Shown one piece after another: positions 1 to 6,037 of a stretch of DNA of 7,624 nucleotides (within the stretch, counting starts at the first letter, position 1; each line of letters starts with the position of its first letter). The stretch spans positions 1-7,624 of the forward strand of contig CAMJNB010000054.1 of assembly GCA_946407175.1 (NCBI GenBank). Direction: 5' to 3'. Position numbers and translations under genes: made by a program. The notes beneath the pieces were generated by a model that searched no databases, was not told the DNA's origin, and worked only from the letters and a program-made list of their open reading frames with translations. This DNA is from an uncultured Selenomonadales bacterium. Lineage in GTDB: Bacteria; Bacillota_C; Negativicutes; Selenomonadales; Selenomonadaceae.

Positions 1-45
1 ATTGATCCAACGATCCAACGATCCAACGATCCAACGATCCTAAAT
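1..45. repeat. Period-8 tandem repeat after rplF
   Basis: The plus strand shows four exact copies of the octamer GATCCAAC at 4-35, followed by a partial copy (GATCC) to 40. On the coding strand the unit reads GATCGTTG. It lies immediately downstream of the rplF stop codon, where the rplF-rplR spacer is expected. Each unit carries one GATC site. The array touches the window edge, so its full length cannot be seen. It differs in period and sequence from the heptad arrays elsewhere in the operon. It could be a genuine intergenic repeat, or the place where an assembly ran into a repeat and stopped. Confidence 0.9.
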
Positions 46-591
46 TTATTTCTTGCCGCCGGCTTTACCTTCCTTGCGACGAATATGCTCACCGGAATAC
101 TTAATGCCCTTGCCTTTGTAGGGTTCAGGTTCACGCCAGCCGCGAATATTAGCGGCAACGGCGCCTACAAGCTCCTTATCAATGCCATGAACGGTGATAG
201 AGGTAGGAGAAGGGGCATCAAGGGTAATACCTGCGGGCGGTTCGATGATAACGGGGTGAGAGTAGCCGAGTGCGAGAGAGAGATTTTTGCCTTGTTTAGC
301 GGCACGATAGCCTACGCCGTTAATTTCAAGGTTTTTGGTAAAGCCCTGCGTGACGCCGACAACCATATTGTTGATAAGCGTGCGGGAAAGACCGTGTAAA
401 CTTCTGTGCGTTTTGTCATCAGAGGGGCGGGCAACGGTAAGAGTGCCGTCCTCGATGGTTATTTTCATATCCTTGTTGATCTTGCGGGAGAGTTCTCCTT
501 TGGGACCTTTAACATGCACCAAATTTTCCGCGTCGACGGTAATTGTGACGCCGGCGGGAATTGTTATCGGTGCTCTTCCAATTCTTGACAT
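46..591 (-). CDS. rplF: 50S ribosomal protein L6
   Basis: The product has 181 residues, close to the usual L6 length of about 178. It binds 23S rRNA near the sarcin-ricin loop at the base of the L7/L12 stalk, as known for the family. Visible family features are the start MSRIGRAPI, the two-domain repeat layout, and the C-terminal signature [11 protein letters not shown] at about residues 155-165 followed by a Lys-rich tail. The ATG start is set by GGAGGTG about 5 nt upstream. It is the last complete gene of the spc-type segment here. It lies 73 nt after rpsH, and that gap holds a heptad repeat array. Its stop TAA is followed by a period-8 repeat. Identification is firm. Confidence 0.98.
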   Translation of the reverse strand: MSRIGRAPITIPAGVTITVDAENLVHVKGPKGELSRKINKDMKITIEDGTLTVARPSDDKTHRSLHGLSRTLINNMVVGVTQGFTKNLEINGVGYRAAKQGKNLSLALGYSHPVIIEPPAGITLDAPSPTSITVHGIDKELVGAVAANIRGWREPEPYKGKGIKYSGEHIRRKEGKAGGKK

Positions 592-664
592 TTCAGCACC
601 TCCATGCTAGCTGTCAACTTTTAGCTTGGAGTATTACTCTCTAAGCTGTAAGCTCTAAGCTAAA
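592..664. repeat. Degenerate heptad repeat array, rpsH-rplF spacer
   Basis: Eight successive heptamers can be laid out on the plus strand from 608 to 663: TAGCTGT, CAACTTT, TAGCTTG, GAGTATT, ACTCTCT, AAGCTGT, AAGCTCT, AAGCTAA. Five contain AGCT and the middle ones are degraded. The array ends one base from the rpsH stop (665-667) and stops short of the rplF Shine-Dalgarno site. Its outer parts form a perfect 8-bp inverted repeat, TTTAGCTT at 620-627 with AAGCTAAA at 657-664, so the transcript could fold here. The same period-7 style recurs in two other spacers of this operon. Confidence 0.82.
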
Positions 665-1063
665 CTACCAAACGTACGCGATAACTTCGCCGCCGAGTCC
701 GATTTTTCTAGCCGCCTTATCAGTCATAATGCCTTTTGACGTGGAAATAAGGGCGACACCGAGACCGCCTAAAACGCGGGGTAAGGCTTTGCGGCGCGAA
801 TACTGGCGAAGACCGGGACGGGAAATGCGCTGAATGCCGGTTATAACCTTTTCGCGGTTGGGACCGTACTTGAGGAAGACAGTCAAAATGCCTTGCTTGT
901 TGTCCTGCGCGAAGGTGTAGTCACGAATGAATCCTTCCTGCTTAAGAACTTCCGCAATTGCGGTTTTTATCTTGGAGCCGGGAATTTCAACTTTGTCATG
1001 ATAGACAGAATTAGCATTGCGAATGCGTGTAAGCATGTCTGCAATAGGATCAGTCATTGCCAT
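665..1063 (-). CDS. rpsH: 30S ribosomal protein S8
   Basis: S8 binds the central domain of 16S rRNA (helix 21 region) and is needed early in 30S assembly. In well-studied enterobacteria it also represses the spc operon by binding its mRNA. The product from the chosen start has 132 residues, beginning [18 protein letters not shown], and contains the S8 signature region [21 protein letters not shown] and the C-terminal [11 protein letters not shown]. The open frame extends upstream to 1087, but that TTG lies right next to the Shine-Dalgarno bases, so it cannot be the start. I chose ATG at 1063 because it matches family N-termini. ATG at 1057 is the alternative. The Shine-Dalgarno spacing is unusually long (13 nt). 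The stop is TAG, unlike most neighbours checked. Confidence 0.97.
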   Translation of the reverse strand: MAMTDPIADMLTRIRNANSVYHDKVEIPGSKIKTAIAEVLKQEGFIRDYTFAQDNKQGILTVFLKYGPNREKVITGIQRISRPGLRQYSRRKALPRVLGGLGVALISTSKGIMTDKAARKIGLGGEVIAYVW

Positions 1064-1076
1064 TGCTAACCGATAT

Positions 1077-1084
1077 CCTCCTTT
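1077..1084 (-). promoter_or_regulatory. Distant Shine-Dalgarno site of rpsH
   Basis: The coding strand reads AAAGGAGG here, a very strong ribosome-binding site. It lies 13 nt from the preferred ATG at 1063 and 19 nt from the ATG at 1057. The other genes in the window mostly have 5-9 nt. The extra sequence contains GGTTAGC, which is also a unit of the heptad array in the rpsS-rplV spacer, so a single heptad insertion could explain the spacing. That last step is inference. Confidence 0.75.
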
Positions 1085-1096
1085 CAAAAAATAAAA

Positions 1097-1282
1097 TTAC
1101 CAACTGGATTTAGTGATGCCGGGAATAGCGCCGGCGTATGATTGTTCACGGAAACAGATGCGGCACATTTGAAATTTGCGCATATAAGCGTGGGGACGAC
1201 CGCAGATTTTGCAGCGGTTATATTCACGAGTCTTGAACTTTTGAGGCTTTTTCCATTTTTCGATTAAAGCTTTCTTAGCCAT
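1097..1282 (-). CDS. rpsN: 30S ribosomal protein S14, zinc-binding type
   Basis: This 61-residue protein is the short, zinc-binding form of S14 (often called type Z), which sits in the head of the 30S subunit near S3 and S10. The zinc ligands are visible as C24-x2-C27 and C40-x2-C43, flanking the conserved [13 protein letters not shown] stretch, and the C-terminus is the usual K-S-S-W. The long form of about 100 residues found in many Proteobacteria lacks these cysteines. The ATG start has AAGGTGGT 9 nt upstream, one mismatch from consensus. The gene lies between rplE (17-nt gap) and rpsH (33-nt gap), its standard place in spc. Zinc-dependent organisms sometimes keep a second cysteine-free S14 elsewhere, but none is visible here. 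Confidence 0.98.
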   Translation of the reverse strand: MAKKALIEKWKKPQKFKTREYNRCKICGRPHAYMRKFQMCRICFREQSYAGAIPGITKSSW

Positions 1283-1299
1283 TTGATAAACACCACCTT

Positions 1300-1842
1300 T
1301 TAGGCATTGGCGAAGGGCATACCCATAAGCGCCAAAAATTCGCGAGCCTCTTCATCGGTCTGAGCAGTGGTGACGACAATGATATCCATACCGCGAATTT
1401 TGTCGATTTTGTCATACTCGATTTCAGGGAAAATGAGTTGCTCTTTGATACCGATAGCGTAGTTGCCGCGACCGTCGAAAGAGTTACGATTAACGCCGCG
1501 AAAGTCGCGAACACGGGGGAGGGCGATATTCATAAACTTATCGAGAAAATCATACATACGATCACCGCGCAGAGTGACTTTGCAACCGATAGGCATACCC
1601 TTACGAAGTTTCCAGGCGGCAAGAGATTTTTTAGCGCGGGTGATAACGGGTTTTTGACCGGCAATGGTAGTTAAATCGGTAATGGCAGATTCAAGAGCTT
1701 TGGGGTTGCCGACGGCATCACTAAGCGCAATGTTAATGACGACTTTATCAAGCTTGGGAACCTGCATAACGTTTTTGTAGGCGAATTTTTCAGTTAAAGC
1801 TTTGATGACTTCGCCTTTGTACTTTTCCAAAAGTCTGTTCAA
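1300..1842 (-). CDS. rplE: 50S ribosomal protein L5
   Basis: The 180-residue product matches the family length of about 179. L5 binds 5S rRNA and helix 84 of 23S rRNA in the central protuberance and contacts the P-site tRNA. Recognisable parts are the N-terminal [16 protein letters not shown], the L5 signature around [16 protein letters not shown] (residues 31-46), the [21 protein letters not shown] segment, and the C-terminal [20 protein letters not shown]. The start codon is TTG, set by AAAGGAGG with 6 nt spacing, and no better ATG lies nearby. It follows rplX after 21 nt and precedes rpsN by 17 nt, the normal spc order. Confidence 0.98.
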   Translation of the reverse strand: MNRLLEKYKGEVIKALTEKFAYKNVMQVPKLDKVVINIALSDAVGNPKALESAITDLTTIAGQKPVITRAKKSLAAWKLRKGMPIGCKVTLRGDRMYDFLDKFMNIALPRVRDFRGVNRNSFDGRGNYAIGIKEQLIFPEIEYDKIDKIRGMDIIVVTTAQTDEEAREFLALMGMPFANA

Positions 1843-1863
1843 AATAATCCTCCTTTCATAAAA

Positions 1864-2196
1864 TTATTTAGGTTGGTCGACGACTTCGCCGCACTTTTTG
1901 CAGACGCGCAAATTTTTACCGTCAACCTTTTTATGAGCGATTCTGGTAGGCTTATTGCAAGCGGGGCAGACGAGTTGAACTTTGCAGACGTTAAGCGGCA
2001 TTTCCTTATCGATAATACCGCCCTGCGGCGTCTTCATGCTGGGCTTGCTGTGACGTTTAACCTTGTTGACGTCCTCAACGATAACCATACCTTTACGCGG
2101 CATCGCGGTAATAATTTTGCCTTGCTTGCCTTTATCCTTGCCGGAAAGTACAACAACGGTATCGCCTTTTTTCACGTGCATTTTAATGAGAGACAA
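1864..2196 (-). CDS. rplX: 50S ribosomal protein L24 (four-cysteine form)
   Basis: L24 is an assembly-initiator protein that binds the 5' domain of 23S rRNA near the exit tunnel. The product has 110 residues from the TTG start. A KOW-type segment spans about residues 8-40 ([20 protein letters not shown]), followed by the [10 protein letters not shown] stretch and PQGGIIDKE. The C-terminal part carries C77-x2-C80 and C99-x2-C102, a zinc-ribbon-like pattern present in many but not all bacterial L24 proteins. Zinc binding itself is inferred. The frame is open to 2214, but only the TTG at 2196 has AAAGGAGG at proper distance (7 nt). The internal ATG at 2181 is 22 nt away and is rejected. The gene lies 36 nt after rplN. 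Confidence 0.95.
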   Translation of the reverse strand: MSLIKMHVKKGDTVVVLSGKDKGKQGKIITAMPRKGMVIVEDVNKVKRHSKPSMKTPQGGIIDKEMPLNVCKVQLVCPACNKPTRIAHKKVDGKNLRVCKKCGEVVDQPK

Positions 2197-2232
2197 CGTA
2201 AAACCTCCTTTCAAAAAATTTTTAACGTGTAA

Positions 2233-2601
2233 TTAAAGAACTTCAGGAGCGAGTGAAATAATTTTCATAAAATCTTTTTCGCGAAGTTCGCGGGCAACAG
2301 GTCCGAAAATACGAGTTCCGCGAGGAGTTTTATCCTCTTTGATGAGAACTGCGGCATTTTCATCGAAACGAATGTAAGAACCGTCGGGACGACGAAGACC
2401 TTTGCGAGAGCGAACAACTACAGCTTTGACGACATCGCCTTTTTTTACTTGACCGCCGGGCGCGGCAGTTTTAACCGACGCAACGATAATGTCACCGATA
2501 TTGGCGTAACGGCGCATTGAGCCGCCCAAAACGCGAATGCACATAATTTCCTTAGCACCGGTGTTATCGGCTACGGTAAGTCTTGTCTGCTGTTGAATCA
2601 A
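2233..2601 (-). CDS. rplN: 50S ribosomal protein L14
   Basis: The 122-residue product is exactly the family length. L14 sits at the subunit interface, where it forms intersubunit bridge B8 and contacts L19. It is also the docking site of the silencing factor RsfS. Visible features are [18 protein letters not shown], the [19 protein letters not shown] region, and the C-terminal [19 protein letters not shown]. The start codon is TTG, with AAAGGAGG 8 nt upstream. This gene opens the spc half of the cluster. It is separated from rpsQ by 70 nt filled mostly by a heptad repeat, one of the larger gaps in the window. I see no clear promoter in that gap. Confidence 0.98.
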   Translation of the reverse strand: MIQQQTRLTVADNTGAKEIMCIRVLGGSMRRYANIGDIIVASVKTAAPGGQVKKGDVVKAVVVRSRKGLRRPDGSYIRFDENAAVLIKEDKTPRGTRIFGPVARELREKDFMKIISLAPEVL

Positions 2602-2630
2602 TTAAATTTCCTCCTTTCTTAAATTTCTAA

Positions 2631-2672
2631 AAGCTGAAAGCCGAAAGCTCTAAGCTCTAAGCTGAAAGCTAT
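2631..2672. repeat. Heptad tandem repeat, rpsQ-rplN spacer
   Basis: Six uninterrupted heptamers are visible on the plus strand: AAGCTGA, AAGCCGA, AAGCTCT, AAGCTCT, AAGCTGA, AAGCTAT. The AAGCT core is kept in five and is AAGCC in one, while the last two bases vary. The array abuts the rpsQ stop codon (2672-2674) and ends about 17 nt before the rplN Shine-Dalgarno site. It is the best preserved of the three heptad arrays, and it sits at the junction of the S10 and spc halves. Confidence 0.92.
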
Positions 2673-2938
2673 TATTTCGCTTTTTCTACGATTTTGACGA
2701 GACGCCAGCGCTTTTCACGGGACAGCGGACGAGTTTCCATTATCTGAACTCTGTCACCGACTTGCGCTTCATTATTTTCATCATGCGCCTTGAATTTGAC
2801 GGTACGCTTTACGGATTTTTTGTAAAGTTTGTGCTGAACAACTTCTTCAATGGCAACAACGATCGTCTTATCCATTTTGTCGCTTACGACTTTGCCGATA
2901 CGCACTTTGCGTTCATTGCGTTTTTGCTCTTCTGCCAC
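2672..2938 (-). CDS. rpsQ: 30S ribosomal protein S17
   Basis: The 88-residue product matches S17 (about 85 residues), an OB-fold protein that binds the 5' and central domains of 16S rRNA early in assembly. The core [32 protein letters not shown] and the [29 protein letters not shown]-terminus are typical. The start codon is GTG (GTG-GCA-GAA), with GGAGG 6 nt upstream. It follows rpmC after a 27-nt gap, as is standard in the S10 cluster, and is the last gene of the S10 half. A heptad repeat array starts right after its TAA stop. Confidence 0.97.
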   Translation of the reverse strand: MAEEQKRNERKVRIGKVVSDKMDKTIVVAIEEVVQHKLYKKSVKRTVKFKAHDENNEAQVGDRVQIMETRPLSREKRWRLVKIVEKAK

Positions 2939-2965
2939 GATTAACCTCCTTTCTTACGGAAAAAG

Positions 2966-3169
2966 TTATTCCTGACGAATACCGAGTTTACCTTCGTGCA
3001 GGATAGTTTTAATACGAGCGATAGTCTTTTTGACTTCACGAATACGCATGGGATTTTCCAGCTGCCCCGTCGCCTGTTGAAAGCGCAGGTTGAAAAGTTC
3101 CTCTTTCAATTCGGCAATTTTTTCTTCCTGCTCATCGGCGCTAAGATTTCTAATTTCATCAGCTTTCAC
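2966..3169 (-). CDS. rpmC: 50S ribosomal protein L29
   Basis: L29 is a small two-helix protein at the tunnel exit, beside L23, and contributes to the docking surface for trigger factor and SRP. From the GTG at 3169 it has 67 residues, starting (V/M)[13 protein letters not shown] and containing the conserved [36 protein letters not shown]. The frame is open to 3268 and an ATG at 3187 would add six residues (MKAVTP). I prefer GTG because it matches family N-termini and has AAGGCGGTGA, one mismatch from consensus, 5 nt upstream. The first 11 nt overlap the end of rplP, so translation is probably coupled to L16. Confidence 0.93.
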   Translation of the reverse strand: MKADEIRNLSADEQEEKIAELKEELFNLRFQQATGQLENPMRIREVKKTIARIKTILHEGKLGIRQE

Positions 3170-3704
3170 CGGAGTCACCGCCTTCATCAGCCTTAGCCTC
3201 TGCTGCCTCGTGCGCTTCTTCAACCGCCGCCGCATGAGCCGCCTTCTTAGCATCAGCCAAAGTTTCATTCACGACAGGTACGTAAACGTCGCCTTGACCT
3301 TCGTTTTCAATGAACTTGGTTTTAATCGGCAATTTGTGACCTGCAAGACGCATAGCCTCAAAAGCGATTTCGCGCGGTACACCGGCCATTTCAAAGAGTA
3401 CGCGACCGGGCTTAACTACCGCAACCCAATATTCAGGTGAACCTTTGCCGCTGCCCATACGTGTTTCAGCCGGTTTAGCAGTTACCGGTTTGTCGGGGAA
3501 AATCTTAATCCAAACTTGACCGCCACGACGAATATAACGCGTCATCGCGATACGAGCCGCCTCAATTTGGCGATTGGTTATCCAAGCCGGTTCAAGTGCC
3601 ACAAGACCGTATTGACCGTGCGCTATTTTGTTGCCGCGATTGGATTTACCTTTCATAGTGCCGCGAAATTGCTTGCGGAACTTTGTCCTTTTAGGCATCA
3701 GCAT
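3159..3704 (-). CDS. rplP: 50S ribosomal protein L16 with C-terminal extension
   Basis: L16 helps build the A-site/peptidyl-transferase region and the base of the central protuberance. The product has 181 residues, against about 136-145 for the family. Residues 1 to about 135 are ordinary: [40 protein letters not shown], the [17 protein letters not shown] signature and [20 protein letters not shown]. From about 136 there is an added Ala/Glu-rich tail ([20 protein letters not shown] then GGDSGES), predicted by eye to be helical and then flexible. The frame is open to 3968, but ATG at 3704 has GGGAGGTG 6 nt upstream and fits homology. It overlaps the rpsC end by 14 nt and rpmC by 11 nt. Confidence 0.96.
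   Translation of the reverse strand: MLMPKRTKFRKQFRGTMKGKSNRGNKIAHGQYGLVALEPAWITNRQIEAARIAMTRYIRRGGQVWIKIFPDKPVTAKPAETRMGSGKGSPEYWVAVVKPGRVLFEMAGVPREIAFEAMRLAGHKLPIKTKFIENEGQGDVYVPVVNETLADAKKAAHAAAVEEAHEAAEAKADEGGDSGES
3175..3184 (-). promoter_or_regulatory. Ribosome-binding site that fixes the rpmC start
   Basis: The coding strand reads AAGGCGGTGA, one mismatch from AAGGAGGTGA, 5 nt before the GTG at 3169. It lies inside the rplP coding end, where it encodes part of the Glu-Gly-Gly-Asp stretch of the L16 tail. It is the main reason to prefer the GTG over the ATG at 3187, whose upstream sequence has only weak AAGG or GAGG matches at poor distances. Confidence 0.75.
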
Positions 3705-4392
3705 TTTGCGCACCTCCCTCAGGTTGAACTTGCTCTTCCTTGCCCTTTTTGTCGGGAAGAATTTCGCCTTTGAAAATCCAAACTTTAATGCCGATACGTC
3801 CGTAAGTTGTATTGGCTTCTGCAAAACCGTAGTCAATATCTGCGCGCAGAGTGTGAAGCGGAATACTGCCTTCGCGGTAAGATTCGGAACGTGCAATTTC
3901 AGCGCCGCCGAGTCTGCCGCTACACATAATTTTAATACCCTTTGCACCGAGACGCATCGTGCGACCAACTGACTGTTTCATAGCGCGGCGGAAAGCAATA
4001 CGGCGTTCCAACTGCGCGGCAATATTTTCCGCTACAAGCGTTGCGTCTAAATCGGGCTGACGAATTTCCGCAATATTTATATCAAGTTTTTTATCGGTAA
4101 ATTTGCCCAAACTGGTTTTAATGTCTTCGATACCGGATCCGCCACGTCCGATAACCATACCGGGCTTTGCAGTGTGTATCGTAAGTTTGAGACGATCTTT
4201 CGACCTTTCAGTTTCAATGCGCGAAATGCCCGCCTGCGAAAGTTGTTTGAGATTTTTCAAGGCCTTACGAATTCTGATATCTTCGTGAAGGTTTTTAGCA
4301 AATTCGTGATCTTTGTCACCGGCGTACCATTTGGCGTCCCACGTCTTGACTATACCGAGTCTTATGCCGTGAGGATGTACCTTTTGACCCAA
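3691..4392 (-). CDS. rpsC: 30S ribosomal protein S3
   Basis: The 233-residue product matches S3 (about 218-233). S3 lies in the 30S head at the mRNA entry channel and takes part in mRNA unwinding. Visible features are [14 protein letters not shown] at the N-terminus, a KH domain with the GRGGSGIE loop at about residues 80-87, the C-terminal domain with [21 protein letters not shown] and [13 protein letters not shown], and the [15 protein letters not shown] stretch. The tail [19 protein letters not shown] is variable in the family. The start codon is TTG (TTG-GGT-CAA), with GGAGG 8 nt upstream. It follows rplV by 32 nt and overlaps rplP by 14 nt. Confidence 0.98.
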   Translation of the reverse strand: MGQKVHPHGIRLGIVKTWDAKWYAGDKDHEFAKNLHEDIRIRKALKNLKQLSQAGISRIETERSKDRLKLTIHTAKPGMVIGRGGSGIEDIKTSLGKFTDKKLDINIAEIRQPDLDATLVAENIAAQLERRIAFRRAMKQSVGRTMRLGAKGIKIMCSGRLGGAEIARSESYREGSIPLHTLRADIDYGFAEANTTYGRIGIKVWIFKGEILPDKKGKEEQVQPEGGAQNADA

Positions 4393-4424
4393 ACTTTAAC
4401 CCTCCTTTTTTTATTTCCGAAGTA

Positions 4425-4787
4425 TTATTCAGCATTTTGTTCGGGAGCTTTTTCCGAAACAATAACGGTAATATGTGAAGTACGTTTCAAAATGCTGAAC
4501 GCCTGTCCGCGTGAACGGGGATGAATCCTTTTAATTGTCGGACCTTGATCTACAAAGCATTTTGAGACGAACAAATTTTCCGCGTCCATGTCGAAATTAT
4601 TTTCAGCGTTTGCAATAGCCGAGTTAAGCACTTTAGTAATGAGTACCGCGCCGCGTTTGGGCGTGAACTTTAAAATAGCAAGTGCGTCTGCAACGTCTTT
4701 ACCGCGAATCAAATCCATAACAATGCGAACTTTGCGCGGGGAAATTCTTACGTACTTTGCAATGGCTCTGACTTCTTTTTGCGCCAT
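4425..4787 (-). CDS. rplV: 50S ribosomal protein L22
   Basis: The 120-residue product fits L22 (about 110-115), whose long beta hairpin lines the nascent-peptide exit tunnel next to L4. Conserved parts are [23 protein letters not shown] (residues 8-30), [15 protein letters not shown], and the tunnel hairpin and rRNA-binding region around [27 protein letters not shown]. The hairpin looks intact, with no sign of the deletions that accompany macrolide resistance in some bacteria. The ATG start has a perfect AAAGGAGGT 6 nt upstream. It is separated from rpsS by 79 nt, the second-largest intergenic gap after rplC-rplD, filled by a heptad repeat. Confidence 0.98.
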   Translation of the reverse strand: MAQKEVRAIAKYVRISPRKVRIVMDLIRGKDVADALAILKFTPKRGAVLITKVLNSAIANAENNFDMDAENLFVSKCFVDQGPTIKRIHPRSRGQAFSILKRTSHITVIVSEKAPEQNAE

Positions 4788-4803
4788 TTGGTGACCTCCT
4801 TTC

Positions 4804-4866
4804 GGTTAGGTTTTAGCGGTTAGCTTTTAGCAGTTAATTAATCCATAATAGCTAATAGCTACCAGC
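4804..4866. repeat. Heptad repeat array with hairpin, rpsS-rplV spacer
   Basis: Nine consecutive 7-nt units fill the spacer on the plus strand: GGTTAGG, TTTTAGC, GGTTAGC, TTTTAGC, AGTTAAT, TAATCCA, TAATAGC, TAATAGC, TACCAGC. The last ends exactly at the rpsS stop (4867-4869). Most units end in TAGC and the two central ones are degraded. Units at the two ends are roughly complementary: 4818-4831 and 4851-4863 form an imperfect stem of about 12 pairs with one bulge, one mismatch and a 19-nt loop. It is the least exact of the three heptad arrays but has the clearest fold-back. Confidence 0.85.
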
Positions 4867-5148
4867 TTACTTCAACTTCGTTTTACGTTCTTCGCCGGCG
4901 TGACCTTTAAACGTACGAGTAGGCGCAAATTCGCCGAGCTTGTGTCCAACCATATCTTCGGTAATGTAAACCGGAACATGCTTTCTGCCGTCATGTACCG
5001 CAATGGTATGCGTGATGAACGAAGGAAGAATCGTTGAACTGCGCGACCACGTCTTAATAACTTTCTTCTGATTCGTGGCGTTGAGTTCTTCAACTTTCTT
5101 CAAAAGTTTTTCTTGGACGAACGGTCCTTTCTTAACAGACCTTGACAA
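4867..5148 (-). CDS. rpsS: 30S ribosomal protein S19
   Basis: The 93-residue product has the family length. S19 forms a complex with S13 in the head of the 30S subunit and takes part in bridge B1a near the A-site tRNA. Visible features are [20 protein letters not shown], the [31 protein letters not shown] core, and the S19 signature ending [18 protein letters not shown]. The start codon is TTG (TTG-TCA-AGG), with GGGAGG 8 nt upstream. The open frame has no upstream ATG that fits. It follows rplB by 20 nt and precedes the repeat-filled spacer before rplV. Confidence 0.97.
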   Translation of the reverse strand: MSRSVKKGPFVQEKLLKKVEELNATNQKKVIKTWSRSSTILPSFITHTIAVHDGRKHVPVYITEDMVGHKLGEFAPTRTFKGHAGEERKTKLK

Positions 5149-5168
5149 AAATTTTTCCTCCCTTCGTA

Positions 5169-5993
5169 TTATTTACGGCGACGAACAATAAGCTTGTCGG
5201 ACGCCTTCTTACGGCGAGTCTTGGCACCCATAGCGCATTTACCCCATTTTGTAACTGGATGCTTGCGACCAACCGGGCTGTGACCTTCACCGCCGCCATG
5301 CGGGTGATCAATCGGGTTCTGTGCAACGCCGCGTACTGCGGGACGACGACCGAGCCAACGACTGCGTCCGGCTTTACCTATCGTGATATTTTCATGATCA
5401 AGGTTGCCTACTTGTCCGATTGTGGCGCGGCAGTTAATATGCACTTTGCGAACTTCGCCGGAAGGCATTCTTATTGTTGCGTAGTCGCCTTCTTTAGCCA
5501 TAAGCTGTGCGGCGGCACCTGCACTGCGTACCATTTGTCCGCCTTTGCCGATTTTCATCTCAATGTTATGAATCATCGTACCGACGGGAATGTTTTTCAA
5601 CGGCAGAGCATTTCCGGTTTTAATATCAGCTTCGGGACCGGATTCAACCATATCACCGACGTTTAAGCCGTTCGGCGCAATTATATAGCGCTTTTCGCCG
5701 TCAACGTAATGGAGCAATGCAATTCGCGCACTGCGGTTAGGATCGTATTCAATCGTAGCAACTTTTGCCGGAATACCGTCTTTGTTGCGTTTGAAGTCAA
5801 TGATTCTGTAACGGCGTTTATGTCCGCCGCCTTGATGCCGTACCGTCATACGTCCTTGTTGATTGCGTCCGCCTTTACTTTTCAGCGGCGCCAACAGGGA
5901 TTTTTCGGGCTTATCCGTTGTTATCTCTTCAAAAGTTGAGACCGTCATAAAACGACGCCCGGGAGAATACGGCTTAAAGGATTTAATCCCCAC
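5169..5993 (-). CDS. rplB: 50S ribosomal protein L2
   Basis: L2 is one of the largest and most conserved 50S proteins. It is required for subunit association and peptidyl-transferase activity. The 274-residue product has the usual length. It begins [19 protein letters not shown], contains [23 protein letters not shown] at about 41-63, and carries the C-terminal motif [12 protein letters not shown] with the conserved histidine at about residue 230, followed by the basic tail [10 protein letters not shown]. The GTG start has AAAGGAGG 7 nt upstream. It follows rplW after 42 nt containing a hairpin and precedes rpsS by 20 nt. Confidence 0.98.
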   Translation of the reverse strand: MGIKSFKPYSPGRRFMTVSTFEEITTDKPEKSLLAPLKSKGGRNQQGRMTVRHQGGGHKRRYRIIDFKRNKDGIPAKVATIEYDPNRSARIALLHYVDGEKRYIIAPNGLNVGDMVESGPEADIKTGNALPLKNIPVGTMIHNIEMKIGKGGQMVRSAGAAAQLMAKEGDYATIRMPSGEVRKVHINCRATIGQVGNLDHENITIGKAGRSRWLGRRPAVRGVAQNPIDHPHGGGEGHSPVGRKHPVTKWGKCAMGAKTRRKKASDKLIVRRRK

Positions 5994-6012
5994 TCGTAAG
6001 CCTCCTTTTCAA

Positions 6013-6037
6013 AATGCGTACTTGTCCGCTACGCATT
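6013..6037. other. Hairpin in the rplW-rplB spacer
   Basis: A perfect 8-bp inverted repeat, AATGCGTA at 6013-6020 and TACGCATT at 6030-6037, encloses a 9-nt loop. In the transcript the 5' arm includes two bases of the rplW stop codon and the 3' arm is followed by only three or four U before the rplB Shine-Dalgarno region. The U run is too short for a convincing intrinsic terminator, so I call it a hairpin only. It could affect rplB translation, mRNA stability or partial attenuation. Confidence 0.75.

Noticed and set aside
608..664. CRISPR array or mobile-element ends
   Set aside because: Units of 7 nt without spacers do not fit CRISPR. No transposase, target duplication or terminal repeats of transposon type are present around any of the arrays.
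1275..1514. Minus-strand open frame overlapping rplE
   Set aside because: It lies wholly within rplE, rpsN and their junction in a different frame, has no recognisable domain, and is a composition shadow.
2602..2671. Separate promoter for the spc half in the rpsQ-rplN gap
   Set aside because: The gap is nearly all heptad repeat and Shine-Dalgarno region. I could not find a convincing -35/-10 pair on the coding strand.
3705..3968. Long N-terminal extension of L16 in the same open frame (up to 88 residues)
   Set aside because: This region is coding for rpsC in another frame. The extension has no family resemblance, and the ATG at 3704 has a strong ribosome-binding site at the right distance.
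5142..5666. 174-codon plus-strand open frame antisense to rplB
   Set aside because: It is exactly antisense to the well-conserved rplB and resembles no known protein. Long antisense frames are common opposite ribosomal genes with biased codon use.
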